A stretch of 64,000 nt of DNA from Adineta steineri. Taxonomy: Eukaryota > Rotifera > Eurotatoria > Adinetida > Adinetidae. A program made the position numbers and the translations under genes. The DNA lies in the NCBI GenBank assembly GCA_905250115.1, contig CAJNOI010000136.1, positions 84,172-148,171 on the forward strand, read 5' to 3'. Shown here one piece after another: positions 38,120-51,000 of the stretch (positions are counted from its first letter, which is position 1; every line of letters begins with the position of its first letter). The notes beneath the pieces were generated by a model. It made no database searches and had not been told where the DNA came from. It was given only the letters and a program-made list of their open reading frames with translations.

Positions 38120-38832
38120 AAAATGAGAGGACTGGGGAGATTAGCAGGACTAAAGGGAACTTGGGGATCAGGGATACTAAGAGAACTAGAGGGCTAAAGG
38201 AACTATAGGATTAAGAGCGACTAGATGACCAAGGGGCTTAGAGGATTAGGGGACTAACGAGACTGCGCAGGGGTAGGGAGATGGGCTAAACCTAAACAAT
38301 GTTGAAAAATAAGTATATCCCAAGATAAAAGCAGCTAAAGGCCATGTGTGAGAATTGAGGGCGACGGTGATAGTGATATGAACGATGATGAAAAAGGTAG
38401 TAATTATTACAGTAAGGAACTAATGATGATGATGACAGTAAGGATGATGATAATAACGATGCTGATAACAATGAGGATTAGTTGATGATATGGGTGTGGA
38501 TAAGAGAAGAACACAGTACCAACACCCACTTCTAGTCCCCTTAATTCTTTAGTCTACTTAGTCCTCTAGTCCCCTAGTCTCCTAGCCATCTGGTTTCCCT
38601 GATCCTCTAATCCGCCTAGTCCCCCTAGTACTCTAGTCCGCTTAATCTTCTTATTTCCCCAGTCTCTCTAGTCCCACTAGTCCTCCTAGTCCCTCAGCCC
38701 CTCTAATCCCCTTAGTACCACAGTCTCTTGAATCCTACTAGTCCCCTTATTTCCCTAGTCCCACTAGTGCTCAAGGTCGCCCTATTTCCCTAGTCCCCCT
38801 AGCCTTCTAGTCCCGTTAGTTGCTTAGGTCTA
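38120..38832. repeat. Large inverted minisatellite (GGGACTAG / CTAGTCCCC)
   Basis: The left part (about 38120-38290) is a degenerate run of GGGGACTAAGG-like units. The right part (about 38526-38832) is a longer degenerate run of the complement, CTAGTCCCC(T), with roughly 9-11 bp spacing. The two runs face each other around about 235 bp that include ATG/ATGATG microsatellite and hairpin copy H. Confidence 0.7.
38488..38534. repeat. G-arm/C-arm hairpin, copy H
   Basis: Arms ATGGGTGTGGATAAGAGA and CCAACACCCACTTCTAG are imperfect complements. It sits between the two arms of the inverted CTAGTCCCC minisatellite. Confidence 0.6.
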
Positions 38833-40343
38833 TTATCAATAGCATAATGGTAACGATAGCACAACTATTAGTTTTTATTTGGAAAGTTTACGCAAGCCAT
38901 TTCTCTTCGCATCTATAAAATGAAACAGTAAATAGAGTATAGGGTATCTTTAGTTTTAATGGTACTTTTGAATACTAAAATATGGGCCATTCGCTTAGGC
39001 GTGAGTAAAGTCAATGCTCTTGTGTTTGTCCTAGTCACCTGCTTTTTGTACAAAGTAAGACTCAGTTTGTTTTTCAAAATTTAGTTAAAAAAAAAACACC
39101 ATAGACTCCTAACATCGTACATACGAGACAATAAATTGCACCCGAGACAAATACGATGCACTGTAAGTTAAAATGAAATTTTATCGACGAATGCAGTTGA
39201 GATTCAGAATTCTACTACGCATTTTCTTTGACTATTAAGCGTAAACATACCTTATGCATAATATGTCAGTCGACTTTAATCAAGTGTAATAAAGTATCGA
39301 ATGAAGAAGCTAACAAAAGGGTAGAAATTGTTGACTTGTCTTCATTAGGATTAGCGTCATTTATGCACATATCTCTATGTAAGCGTAAGCCGTCGGTTTG
39401 AATGCGCGTCGGCTCTAGCAAAATCAGTAAATGCCAGTCGTCGGCTTCAGCAAAAATCGGCTGACGGCTTACAACTCTAGTCATTTCTAACATTAAAATA
39501 TTTCAGGAAATGCGCAACAACATTTTAATGGAAGCAAAATAGTAGAAAAAAAATCTCTAAGTTCGAATTATTAGTCAGATGGTATGCTCGTATAAGTTAG
39601 ACGGAAACAGGGAAAAAGGTTTATGTCAGTTGTCAATATTCAGTGATATGATATTATTCTAAAAGTCATGAAGAAAATGCAAATTGAACAAAGCCTGACA
39701 ACTACAATTAATATGTCATATGGTATTCTTTAAAGAGTGAAATGAAAAGAAAAGGGAGAAAAAACTAATTTTTCTTAACTATACAATAGAGAAAAAAATA
39801 TTGCTGTAATAAATAATGGCTTAAATTTTTTTGTTGAAATCTTGATCACATCAGAAAATTGTTTTCTCATATACCGGGTGAGGCAAAAGTTTTACGACAT
39901 TCTTTATTTTACTTACATCTCGACCTGAGAAAATCATAAGATCTTGATGCTTTTTGAAAAGATAGAGCACGAAAGGCTGTACAAAAAATGCACTAGGAAA
40001 TCTTTATCGACTGGTTCGAACGATTTTCTCGTAGTCAATCTTAACAACCTATATGGTGCTGCGATTTTCTAGTATAATTGGAGGAACAGGAATGTATCCA
40101 AGACGTTTTCGTTTTTCTTTGGGAACTTTTACATACAGCCAGTGTAGAGATTTTAACGGCGCATCTGTCAAGAAAAAAATGTGAGGTATTATTATTTATC
40201 AAACCCAAGATAAATTCAAAACAAGGAAAAATCTTCTTATATGACGGGTAATAGAGCTATCGTTTAGTTGTCTTTCTGTAGTTTAGAAAAAATAAAAAGT
40301 ATAAGTCAATATGAGTTTATTTGCACTTATTTTGTAGTTCTTT

Positions 40344-40443
40344 NNNNNNNNNNNNNNNNNNNNNNNNNNNNNNNNNNNNNNNNNNNNNNNNNNNNNNNNN
40401 NNNNNNNNNNNNNNNNNNNNNNNNNNNNNNNNNNNNNNNNNNN
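40344..40443. other. Assembly gap (100 N)
   Basis: Exactly 100 N, the usual placeholder for a scaffold gap of unknown size. Contiguity across it is not guaranteed by the sequence, and frames crossing it are meaningless. Confidence 0.99.
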
Positions 40444-40578
40444 GATTTATTTTGTCTTCGTTCACAATGATCATATTGGATTCTCTTAATTAATTCGTGT
40501 AATTGATTACAAACACTTTTTACCTAAGATAAGATAAAACGTCTATAATCATTTTTGTTTCTCTATTATTATTTCTTC

Positions 40579-40938
40579 TCATTTTACTTTAATATATTGT
40601 TCAGCCCATTGATGATGAAACTGTTGATTTTCACAATAAATATAAATTGAAAAAATTTGTTGAAGAGAATAAATTTTAGGTATAATTTGTTGACCAAAAC
40701 TACCACTAACAACAAAAACAATTCGATCATCTGATGAAACTGATTGCATGTATTGTTCACATTGATCAAGATTTTCGAATATTTGTAAACAATTTATAAA
40801 TGATCGAAACATTGCTTGAGTTTCAATATTATCTTTTGAGTTAACTGAAGCATCAAGCCATATAAGAGAATATGTTTCAAAATTATTATTATTATTATCT
40901 TCCGACATAGAACATATCGATTCTGAATAAGATGTCAT
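40579..40938 (-). CDS. N-terminal domain of a bdelloid ART/TPR-type protein, truncated
   Basis: 119 residues with LIWLDASVN, FRSFINCLQIFENLDQCEQYM, DRIVFVVSGSFGQQIIPKIY and FSIYIYCENQQFHHQW. This pattern matches, from memory of the family, the receiver-like N-terminal domain that precedes ADP-ribosyltransferase or TPR regions in many bdelloid proteins. Here it ends at IKVK-stop. The last codons read AAA GTAAAATGAG, which could instead be a splice donor after the lysine, with later exons lost in or beyond the gap at 40344-40443. No ART or TPR sequence is visible to the left. So it is either a domain-only remnant or the first exon of a gene cut by the gap. Confidence 0.6.
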   Translation of the reverse strand: MTSYSESICSMSEDNNNNNFETYSLIWLDASVNSKDNIETQAMFRSFINCLQIFENLDQCEQYMQSVSSDDRIVFVVSGSFGQQIIPKIYSLQQIFSIYIYCENQQFHHQWAEQYIKVK

Positions 40939-42714
40939 TAGTTTTATTTTATGGAATACGTATGAAATCTATAAGTTAAAAACATTTTATTTCGAATATA
41001 AAAGATCGAGACGTTAATAATAAGTAAAAACTGTTCTAAATTTATAAGTATAATGTCCTTACCTTTCTTAATGGAGACCATCAAAAACATTTTTTCGTTC
41101 TTACATTGTACGAAACAAAATAATTAGATGTAGATATATACATCACACTACTCAAAACTAGTAGCAGTCGTGTATGTGATTACTATACCTAAACGACGTA
41201 GTAGAGTATGGTTAGACGAGATGTTATTGTTGAAAATAACCGAGAGATATCGCTCTTTCATACTTTTTTATTGGTTTAGTAATATCAAATTTCTTGTATG
41301 TTCTTCTCTTATCTTCTCTATAGACTTACTAGAGAATTGTAACAGAATAAAAATTCATATAAATTATTATCACCGATAATTATAAACTCATTTCACCACA
41401 AAATAACGATTAAAAAATGGGACTAAAAAGCGAAACAAAATCGAAAAATCTATATGAAATTTGATTTATCTATTTTATTTTTCACTTTTTATTATCACCC
41501 CTCTTATCTAGCTGTCTGGCTGAGACGATTTACATAAGGAAAGAAAGAAAGAAAGAAAATAACGTAAAAATGGTTTTGTATTCATTGATAATATTATTTT
41601 TAATGGTATGAAAGAGATAAATAGAACAAGAAAAATATATCGACTGATTTGTTCGATCCTTCAGTTTATAACAAAAACATGTCATTATTGATTTTTCTTT
41701 GCTATTTTTGTATGCATAAATGATCATTTACAATTATATAAAACGTAGTTTATGACAATCTACGAATATGTTTATTGTATGCACTTTTACTATCAAACGA
41801 GAAGACACAAATATTTAAAGTCCTCGATATGTCAGAAAACCCGGAGTCTTCTATTATGTCGTTAAATAAAATGATTCTTGAAACAATAATATAGACAACA
41901 TATTCTAAAATTTAGGTGCGATTTAAAAAGCCTTTCGCCATTCTTATCTCTATATTGTCATATATTGCATCAAAGTAATTGCCTCGTAAAGATATGATAT
42001 GAGAGTTTTATTTCAGTATGGTATAAATCTTACCCACACTGACCAATCTATTAATACTAATAAAACTGAGGCTTTATTTAGTACACGCGTGATTAGTTTT
42101 TGTAAAGATTAACGTTCATTTTAATTATGGTTCTAAAGAAAAAATTAATTGGATTCCGGAATATGTCATTTCATCGAAACTAGGCTGAGGTAAATTATTC
42201 AATCGTTTAAACTTTTTGGTAGTTCTATTCCATCTCGTTCTTCTGTTCCTAATTATGAAATTGATGAAATTCAATCTTCGAGAATTTTTCAAAATCTTTT
42301 CTTTGTCTTTTCATTTTATAACATGTCTGTTTTACTCATATGTATTGTTAGGATTTTAGGATCACAATTGTTCGCATAATAAAAAAATAGAATAAGAAAA
42401 AAGTTGAATTTATGTCACCAGGTATGAGTGGTGAGTACTTTGCGTCTCTCATGTGATACTAATAATCCATGCGGAAGAAGTTCGATATTCTGTAATGGTA
42501 ATTATAATTCTGACTTACTTCATGTAAATTATCATTAGTTATTCTACTAAAAAAACATCGCAATTTGGCACAATAATTAAAACTTTATTTTTGTCGACAT
42601 AAAAGATGATGAGGTCACAACAGTTCATTATGAAGAATATTTGTTGACAAAGGTTTATTGAAGTAGTTTTCATTTAGAAAAAAATACTTCCTATATATAT
42701 TGTATTTAATTACA
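40939..42714. other. Intergenic region, no gene seen
   Basis: 1.8 kb of AT-rich DNA. It has a GAAA microsatellite at about 41540-41559. Short frames at 41170-41379 and 41530-41727 are low-complexity and unsupported. The 3' part must hold the promoter of the receptor starting at 42715. Confidence 0.5.
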
Positions 42715-43760
42715 ATGGTATCAAATAATACAACAATGGTCATCAATGTTTTACTAGAATCAAAATCAATCATCGATATTCTTAATTTTATAACACAGGA
42801 AGTTATGATATATGTTCCACTCGTATTGGTCATTTTAGGTTTCATTGGATTTATTGGGAATGTCTTTACATTTCTTCAATCTGAATTTCGTACTAATACT
42901 TGTTGCATCTATTTACTTGTTGGTTCAATTGTTGATATTATCAATCTTATAGTTAATCTATTCCCATATTTTCTTGCTGCAAAATATGGATTATATTTTC
43001 CATGGTATATATCATCAAGTATGTGCAAACTTAATGCATTTCTTACTATGTTTATACCTCATTTATCTATTAATTTTGCACTTATGGCTATGATCGATCG
43101 ATTTGCTTGCACATGTAGTCTTACATCATCAGTTAGACGATTAAATCAATTGAAAATGATACCATGGATGATTTGTGTTCTTCTAATATTTAGTGGTCTT
43201 GCATCAATCTATGCACCTGTCCTATATGATAAGGCATTTGGAGTACCATGGTGTATGTTCACTTATGTGATGACAGCTAGTATTTTTTACATTGTATTTA
43301 TGGGTTTCATGCAACCATGTCTTATATTAATATTTGTTTTATTAACCTATCGAAATGTTCGTCGAAGTCGTCGACAAGTAGTAAGTGTTTTAGTTATAAT
43401 TGTTTGAAATCAATAATCTCGATTTATCTCTAGGGTATAACAAATTTAGCTAGAAGAAATCGTTCTCGAAATCAATTCATTGTTATGATATTTACTCATG
43501 TTTTAACAACTGCATTTTTTTCATTACAATGGATTGTTATGTTTACATATGTTTCAATTACTAGTTTTAATGTCAGCAGTTATGACCAGTTAGTAATTAT
43601 TGATTTTTTCTTTCCTCTTACGAATAATTGTTATTATTTAAACAATGTAAAATCATTTTATCTCTCTATGTTAACATCTCAATCATTTCGAAAAACATTT
43701 TTCAAAGGTATATCTCACTTATTGCCCAGATTTACACGTCTTCAATTGCAAGTGCAATAG
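42715..43760 (+). CDS. Rhodopsin-like seven-helix receptor (short)
   Basis: Two exons (42715-43380, 43434-43760) with a 53-nt intron encode 330 residues. The ectodomain is short with an N-glycosylation sequon (NNTT). Helix 1 includes GFIGFIGNVFTFLQ with the conserved GN. Helix 3 ends MAMIDRFACT, a DRF variant of the DRY motif. Cysteines in SSSMCKLN and VPWCMFTY can form the usual helix 3 to loop 2 disulfide. Helix 7 has NNCYYLNNVKSFYLSML, loosely in place of NPxxY. The type is that of the large bdelloid family of peptide-receptor-like orphan GPCRs. The first ATG at 42715 is taken as start; a TTG at 42700 is in frame but unlikely. Confidence 0.85.
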
Positions 43761-44321
43761 ATCAGCGCGTTGGTAACGAATACAATATATAACTATTATA
43801 CTTGAACATTTCTTTTTCTTTTTTGTTGTCTGTCTTAAATAAATAAGATCATTATTGTATTTCAATAGATTTTTTTTTGATCTTCAAATCTTCGAAACAC
43901 CAACAAATACCTCTTTTAGTGAAAAATATTAAAAAGATCTGTGTGTAATTACTTTTCAAGGTATAAATTTATTAAATAATAAAGAATATGTAGTAATTTC
44001 ATGAAATTAGAATCAAATAACATTCAGGTTAGGGGTGCGTGTGACTGTGCGTGTGGGTAATGGATGAGAAGAATACATACACCCACACCCACACACCCTT
44101 GATCGTATATCAAATAAAATATGTTTTACTTTCAATAATTTGTATAAAAAAAGACGGATATGCCCTTAGTTAGTTTTCGTAATTAGAAGCCTTGTGTTTT
44201 GTTTTGTGACATCTATAAGATAGAATATATTTTTATGATTATTTCAATGATTAACAATCAATTCTAATTTTAAAATATCAAGTAAAATATTTAATGTTAA
44301 TAAACCTTTTCCTATTATTTT

Positions 44322-44354
<33 letters not shown>

Positions 44355-45048
44355 GCTAAGGAATAAGAATAGGAATGACATAGATATTTTAAAATGATTA
44401 AAAAAACGTTGAATAACAAAAAGAAGAAAAAAGAAAGTTTAACATATGATAGTTGTCCAATTTTGAAAATTGGTACTAATAACTTTAAATATTTAACATA
44501 TTAACTGATATAAATATATGATATATTAATTTACTTTTATGAACTATATTTTGAAATAAATTTTTCTTTTAAAAATAAAATCATGTGATATATTTTAGAT
44601 AATATTGTTGAAAAGAGAATAAAATAATTCATTTCTATTCAAATCAAATCAAATAAGAAGTATTTAGTTTAATAACATAAAAAATAAGGTTTGAAATTCT
44701 TCTAAATGTACATATAGATATACAATAAGAATTTCTATATATTATTAATGATCATTGTAAATTTACTGATCGATTATTATATGATGTTTTCTTTTCATAG
44801 ATTTAATTGAAAATGTATTTCATATGATATAATCTTAATATGCGTGATGTATGTATATGATAGAAAAATGAAATGTAAGATTTTTTTCAAAGAAATTTAT
44901 TAGTTTTAACTAAAAGTTCTATAAATATTCTAATACTAGGACAATTGATATAAATATATGAAAAAGATTTAAAGAATAAAAAAAGAAATCATAATTTTAT
45001 AACAACTAAATTATGAATATTTGAATAATTAATAATTGTGTATATATT
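43761..45048. other. Intergenic region with hairpin and TAA microsatellite
   Basis: 1.3 kb of very AT-rich DNA between a plus-strand receptor and the minus-strand PKS end (convergent). It holds hairpin copy I (44026-44104) and a TAA microsatellite (about 44324-44354). No coding signal. Confidence 0.6.
44026..44104. repeat. G-arm/C-arm hairpin, copy I
   Basis: G arm GGTTAGGGGTGCGTGTGACT with a following GTGTGGGTAATGG, and C arm ACACCCACACCCACACACCC. About 270 bp past the stop of the receptor gene ending at 43760. Confidence 0.65.
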
Positions 45049-48000
45049 TTAATTCTGATCATCTAAAAGATGTAATTGAGTATTAGAAACGAGTGAATGT
45101 GTTTTGAGTTGTTTTAACATTTCATAAGCAATAGTTTCTTCTGGTTTGTTTCGAATAGCTACTATTTGATAAGATCCACATGGTTGAATACGACGCATTT
45201 GTGTAATAAGATTTTGAGCATATGTAGATATGGAAGATGAAAAAAGAGATGATGTTATTAGTGGTGTTTGTAAAACATAGATATCATTTGATGATGTTTT
45301 GTTTTTTTGATTAGATAATTTATCAATAAAAAATAAAAATAAATCATTATTTTCCTTAAAATTTGATATTTGAGTAATACAAAAAAGAATTGAAGTATTA
45401 TTTTGATTTGATTGATGTAGACAAATAATATTTTCTAAACCAGTATATGTGCATGTATTTAATAATTGAACTTCATTTTCATTAATTAAATCAAAATCTG
45501 AATCATGTCCTTTTGTAGTTAATGATGTTGTTTGTTCTTTTTCATTAAGTTTATTATAAACAAGTGTTGCAATTGTTTCAATTGAAAGTCCTTGAAGAAG
45601 ATCAATTAATGGTATATAAATACCAGTTTCTTGACCTAACCAATTATATAATGAAATAGCAGCTAATGAATCCATACCTTGACTAACAAGTGAACGATCA
45701 ATAAGAATACGATCAACACTAGCTGCACCTAATAATTGTGCAACAGTTCTTTGAGTTCGTTCAATAATCGTTTCTTTTTTATTTATATGTAATTCACTTG
45801 AATTATTTTTTCCTGATGATGAAGATGATGTTGATGATGTCTGATCTAATTTCATTTTTTTATAACGTTGTTCAACTATTTTTCTTAGATAAGATGTAGC
45901 TAATGTTGAATACTTTCGATGTAATATTTGCCAATTAACAGCAAAAATAACAGGACATGGACAAATCTTTTGAGTTTGATGAAAACATTCAATTAATTCG
46001 AATACAGTTACTGTTGGCATTAATTCAAAACCTTGTGTAACTTTTAAAGTACTGAGCATTTCTTTATGACGATGAAACATTCCAGCACCACTTACAGCTG
46101 GTAGACTAATTGAAAGTGCTGGTAAATTAAGTTTTGCAAAACGATAATGAGCAAGTGCATCAAGAAATTGATTACCAGCATTATAACCAGCAGATGCAAC
46201 TTCAAGTAAATGGTTTCGAATTGATGAAAACATAATAAAGAAATGAAGAGGTGCATGAAGAAGTTGTGTAGCTTGATGAAGATACCATGCACCACGAACT
46301 TTTGGTGGTAAAACAAGTGATAAATGTTCTTGTGTTAAAGCATTTAAAGTACGATCTTCTGAAACAACAGCACTATGAATAATACCACGAATAGGATAAG
46401 AAGTTTTATTAAATCTTTCAATTAAATCATGAACTTGTTGAAAATTTGTGACATCTGCTTGAACAACATCAACATGAGCATTATATTCTTTTGTTGTTTG
46501 TTTTAATCTTAACCAATCATCATATTGTGGATTTGAAGGTTGTTCAAGTTGAACTAATGTTCGACGACTCATAAGTGCTATATGTTTAACACCTCGTTGT
46601 TCAATCATCCATCGAGACATTGTTAAACCAAGACCACCAAAGCCACCAGATATTAAAATTGTTCCTTCATTACGAACTTCTAATGGAAACATTGTATTAT
46701 CACTCACAACTATTGATTAAGAAAAAATAATAATTGAAAGAAAATATATGTAAGAGATGATTACCTTTTAATAAACTATTCGATTGTTTTTTATGAATAT
46801 TTAATGGTTGATCGGATGAAGTTATACGAAAAACTGTTTTACCCATAACTTGACCACTATTGCATCTTAATAATGCTTCTATTACTTGAGATGGTTCATA
46901 AGTAACTGTTGGTTCAACAGCACGCAATTTACGTTGAACAAATAAATCAATTGCTTCTTCTAGCATAAGACGAATAAGAGGTGATACATGATCAGCAAGT
47001 CCAGCGAAGTCAATTACATGAAAACTACAATCCGATCGTAATTGAAACATTGATAAATTGCTATTATGATAAATATCTCGTTTACCCCATTCAATAAAAT
47101 TGCCATGACATGCTAATAATTTAATTGATTCTTTTAATAAAATACCTGATAATGAATTAACAATAACATCAACACCTTGTGGAAAAATTCGACGTATATC
47201 ATTAACAAAAGAAGTATCTCGACTATTAAATACATGTTCAATACCATAATATTCATGAAGAAAACGACGTTTTTCTTCAGTTCCAGCTGTAGCAATAACA
47301 TGAGCGCCAATATATTGACAATATTGAATACACATTTGACCTGCAGCACCTGTTGCAGCATGAATAAGAACTATTTGATTAGGTTGTAAATGAACACGAT
47401 ATTTAAGAGAATAAATAACTGTTAAAAGTGGTGTTGGCATACCACATAATTGTTCATCAGTAAGTGGACATTCAGATGGAATATGTACAATAAGTTGTGA
47501 ATTAATCATAATATGAGAATGATATGTTCCATTACCAGTAGCACCTACAATATGATCACCAACTTGAAATCCAGTTGTAGGACACGCACGTACAATAGTA
47601 CCAACAAAATCTGAACCCGGTTCTGTATCTCGATTACTTTTTGGTTGATTTTCTTCAGATTGTGCAAAAGTACGTGTATGTGGATAAAGACCACGTGTTT
47701 TGAGTACATCACGAAAATTAATACCAACACAATGAACACGAACTTCTACCATACCTGGTAACAATTCCTGTTCTCTATCTTCTTCAATCCATGTTAATTC
47801 AGAAAGAAAACGAGATTGTGGTACACAAATACGAAATGGTTTTTGATCAGCATCTCGTTTAGGAATAATAGAAATTTGTTCTAATTTAGATTTCTCTTGT
47901 TCATTATTATTACCATCATCAACAGATTTTTGTAACATTTCATAATGCCATGTTAAATATTGAACTTGATTTTGATTTGTATCATTATTAAGATGAAGAA

Positions 48001-51000
48001 CAATTTCACACGTATCAGTTGAATATCTTGAATTGATCATATATTCTACTAAAGTTTGAGCAAATATTAATTGATTATTGTTTGATGATGATGTTTGAAG
48101 ATCAATAAGTTTTAATCGATATGGTTCATATTCAGTTATTGAAGTTCGTGCAAGACCAATAAATGGTGATGCAATTATATTAAGATTCGAATCATTATTA
48201 AATTGAGCATGATCCGTAAGAACATATACAAATGGATGAAAATGTGGCGATGTTTTTTGAATTGTTTGAAGAATACGTGAAAATGTTCCACATATAAGTT
48301 CTTCATTTTGTTTAAATGCTAAATCATCATTATTTTCATTAAGTTTTACTTGATCAAGTTGCCATGCAAAAATAATAGATACTTGTTTATAAGTATTTAA
48401 GAAAACTGGTATTGCAGTACAAATAATATCCAAAGTTGAATTACGAATATCAAATATTTTAATATTTGAACATGGTAATAATAATGATAGATTATGACCA
48501 AAACTATTATTATTATTATCATCTTTAATAAATACTAACCATGCTTGATTTTTTCTTTCATCAAGTGTTTGTAATATTTCATTCGATGTTGTTTTTTGAC
48601 TGATAATTAGTGTACTTTCATTTTGATTTAATGTTGATTCAACAATATTAAATCCTTCGATTTGTTTTAAAAATGTAGTCCATAGCTGAATATTATTTAA
48701 TTCACAAATATTATTCGTTGATGACCACCATTCATCAATAAAACCAAAAATAAAATCAAAATAAAGAGGAACATGAATTAACTCAAGTAATAAAAGAAGA
48801 CCATTTGGAACAAGTAAACGACGAAGAGCAATTAAAGAATTTGTTAAATTTTTATTTCCTCGAAGTTGATTTACAGAAAATATAATACCAAATGATTCTA
48901 TTGGTATTTTTTCAAATGTTTTATTATCATATAAATCAATTGTTTCATCATAAATAATAGATAGATTTGTTTGATTAATTATATAGGTATCAAATGTTTG
49001 TTTAGCATTTGCAAGTTGTATTGGATCAGAATCTGCATAATGTAAATCAATTAATAAACCTGTTTGTTGTGATAAATTAAGTAAAAGATCAAGAATAGGT
49101 AAAATATCTGAACAATCACTATCAGTTAACCAAAATATACGTAATCGATAATTATATGATGAATTATTTTTAATTTGTTCATATTGTAATTGTAAATGTT
49201 GACAAATCGAATGAAAAATTTGTTGTGTTTTAGTTGCACTTATAAGAGTTTTAATTTCTTGAAAAATTTGACCAAATTCATCATCATCAAGAAATATATC
49301 TAATCCAGTTTTTTTTCCACTAAGAATATCTTTTAAATGTAAACCATATCTATTTAATATTATTAAAAATGGTTTTAAACGAGGAAAACGTTCAATTAAT
49401 TGAATAAGACGAAGTTGTGTTGAATGCCATGTTATTTGTTTCGAATATAAAGTTGATGCAAGAGATTGACATGCATTTAATAATGGATGATGTGGTTGTT
49501 GTTGATTAACATGATTTAAATCAAGATCTTTTATTGCCATTTGTGCATAATAAGCAGCTAATTCATTAAATGGTTCGATTGATTCAATTAAATCTTGATT
49601 ACTATTAGAATTAAGTTCATTATTAAGAATTTGATTAGGTGATGGAAGTAAATGTGATATATCTTTTATTATTGCTGAATCAGTCCATACTCTTTTCATA
49701 CAATAATCTTTTAGAATTGTATCTAAATATGTTCTATGATCTTTATTAGGTAAATCAGTTGTTATATTTAATTTATCATAAATTGTTTTTTCCATTGACC
49801 ATCGACCAGATTGTACACCTTGAACTTGTTGAATAAAAAGATTTTCCATTGTAAATACTGGTTCATCTATTTTTTTATCCATTGGAAATGTCCATATATC
49901 AAGAGTATATATTCCTTCTTGACCTATACCACATATATTATCATGATAGATTCCATGTACTTCAACATTTGTTGATTGATTCATTTTTGTTTTTATTTTA
50001 CTTGAATAAATAAATTTTTGAATACGTACTGGAAGAAATGTTGTTTCAATACCTGGTAATATAACTAGATATGGATGAAAAGTAGCATCCATTACAGATG
50101 GATGGAGTAAATAATAATCATCATTATTATTATTATTATTATTATCATCAAATTCATTTGATAATTCAGATATAGCTGTATTTTTTGTACCACGTAATGT
50201 TTTCATTTTTTGAAAACTAGATCCATATTGATAACCTCGTGTTGAAAGATGTGCATAAGCACTTGTTATATCTTGTGTTGACCATGTATCCTTTATTGTA
50301 TTAAGAGATGGTATTGTTAATGATTTTTGTTGTTTATAATTAATTTCAATTTTACCATGAGCATGTAAAGTAAATTCATTTAATGAATATTTATTAAGAA
50401 TATTTTGATCATGAAAAAATTCAACAACATCAGCACAATTCATACCTGATGGACGCATACAATCTGGACCAGCTGCTGACCATGGTCGACTATAAATATA
50501 CCATTCACGCATTGGCATAATTACTTGTGTAAATACTTCGATTAATTCATGTTCATTAAGAATCAGTGCTTTAACAAATTCTATATCTTCAAAAATAATT
50601 GTCGGTTGTTGTTGTTGTTGTTGTTGTTCATCATCTTTGTATGAAAGTAATTGATGACAAGCAGCTATTGCAAGTTCAAGATAAGCAACTGCTGGAAAAA
50701 GAATTGCATCTTGAATTTTATGATCTTTTAAAAAAGCATGTTGTGGTAAATTAATATTAATAAGACTTTTCCATGTTGGATTTGATTGATCATTTAATTG
50801 ACGAATACCAAGTAATGGATGAGTTGGTATACGATTAGCTAGACGTAATATAGCTGAATCTTTTGATTCATACCAACATGGATTAAGATGAAATGTATAT
50901 AATGGAAAATCATCAAAATATTCTTCATGATTTTTCATAGGTAAAATTTGTCGAGTATGAAAATATTGTTGCCATATATGAGATGATGTTGTAAGTTGTA

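Larger units (their letters stand above)
37357..40343. other. Repeat-rich intergenic region without a supported gene
   Basis: 3 kb between the receptor gene and the assembly gap. It holds a hAT-like MITE (37516-37755) with a nested hairpin, a large inverted minisatellite (about 38120-38832) with a hairpin copy in its centre, and transposon-end-like sequence near 39871-39900. The frame at 39266-39493 (minus) has no recognisable domain. Confidence 0.6.

Noticed and set aside
39266-39493. Minus-strand open frame of 75 codons
   Set aside because: No domain, no signal peptide, composition like surrounding non-coding DNA; inside a repeat-rich region.
40268-40489. Open frames on both strands across 40268-40489
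   Set aside because: They run through the 100-N gap and are artefacts.
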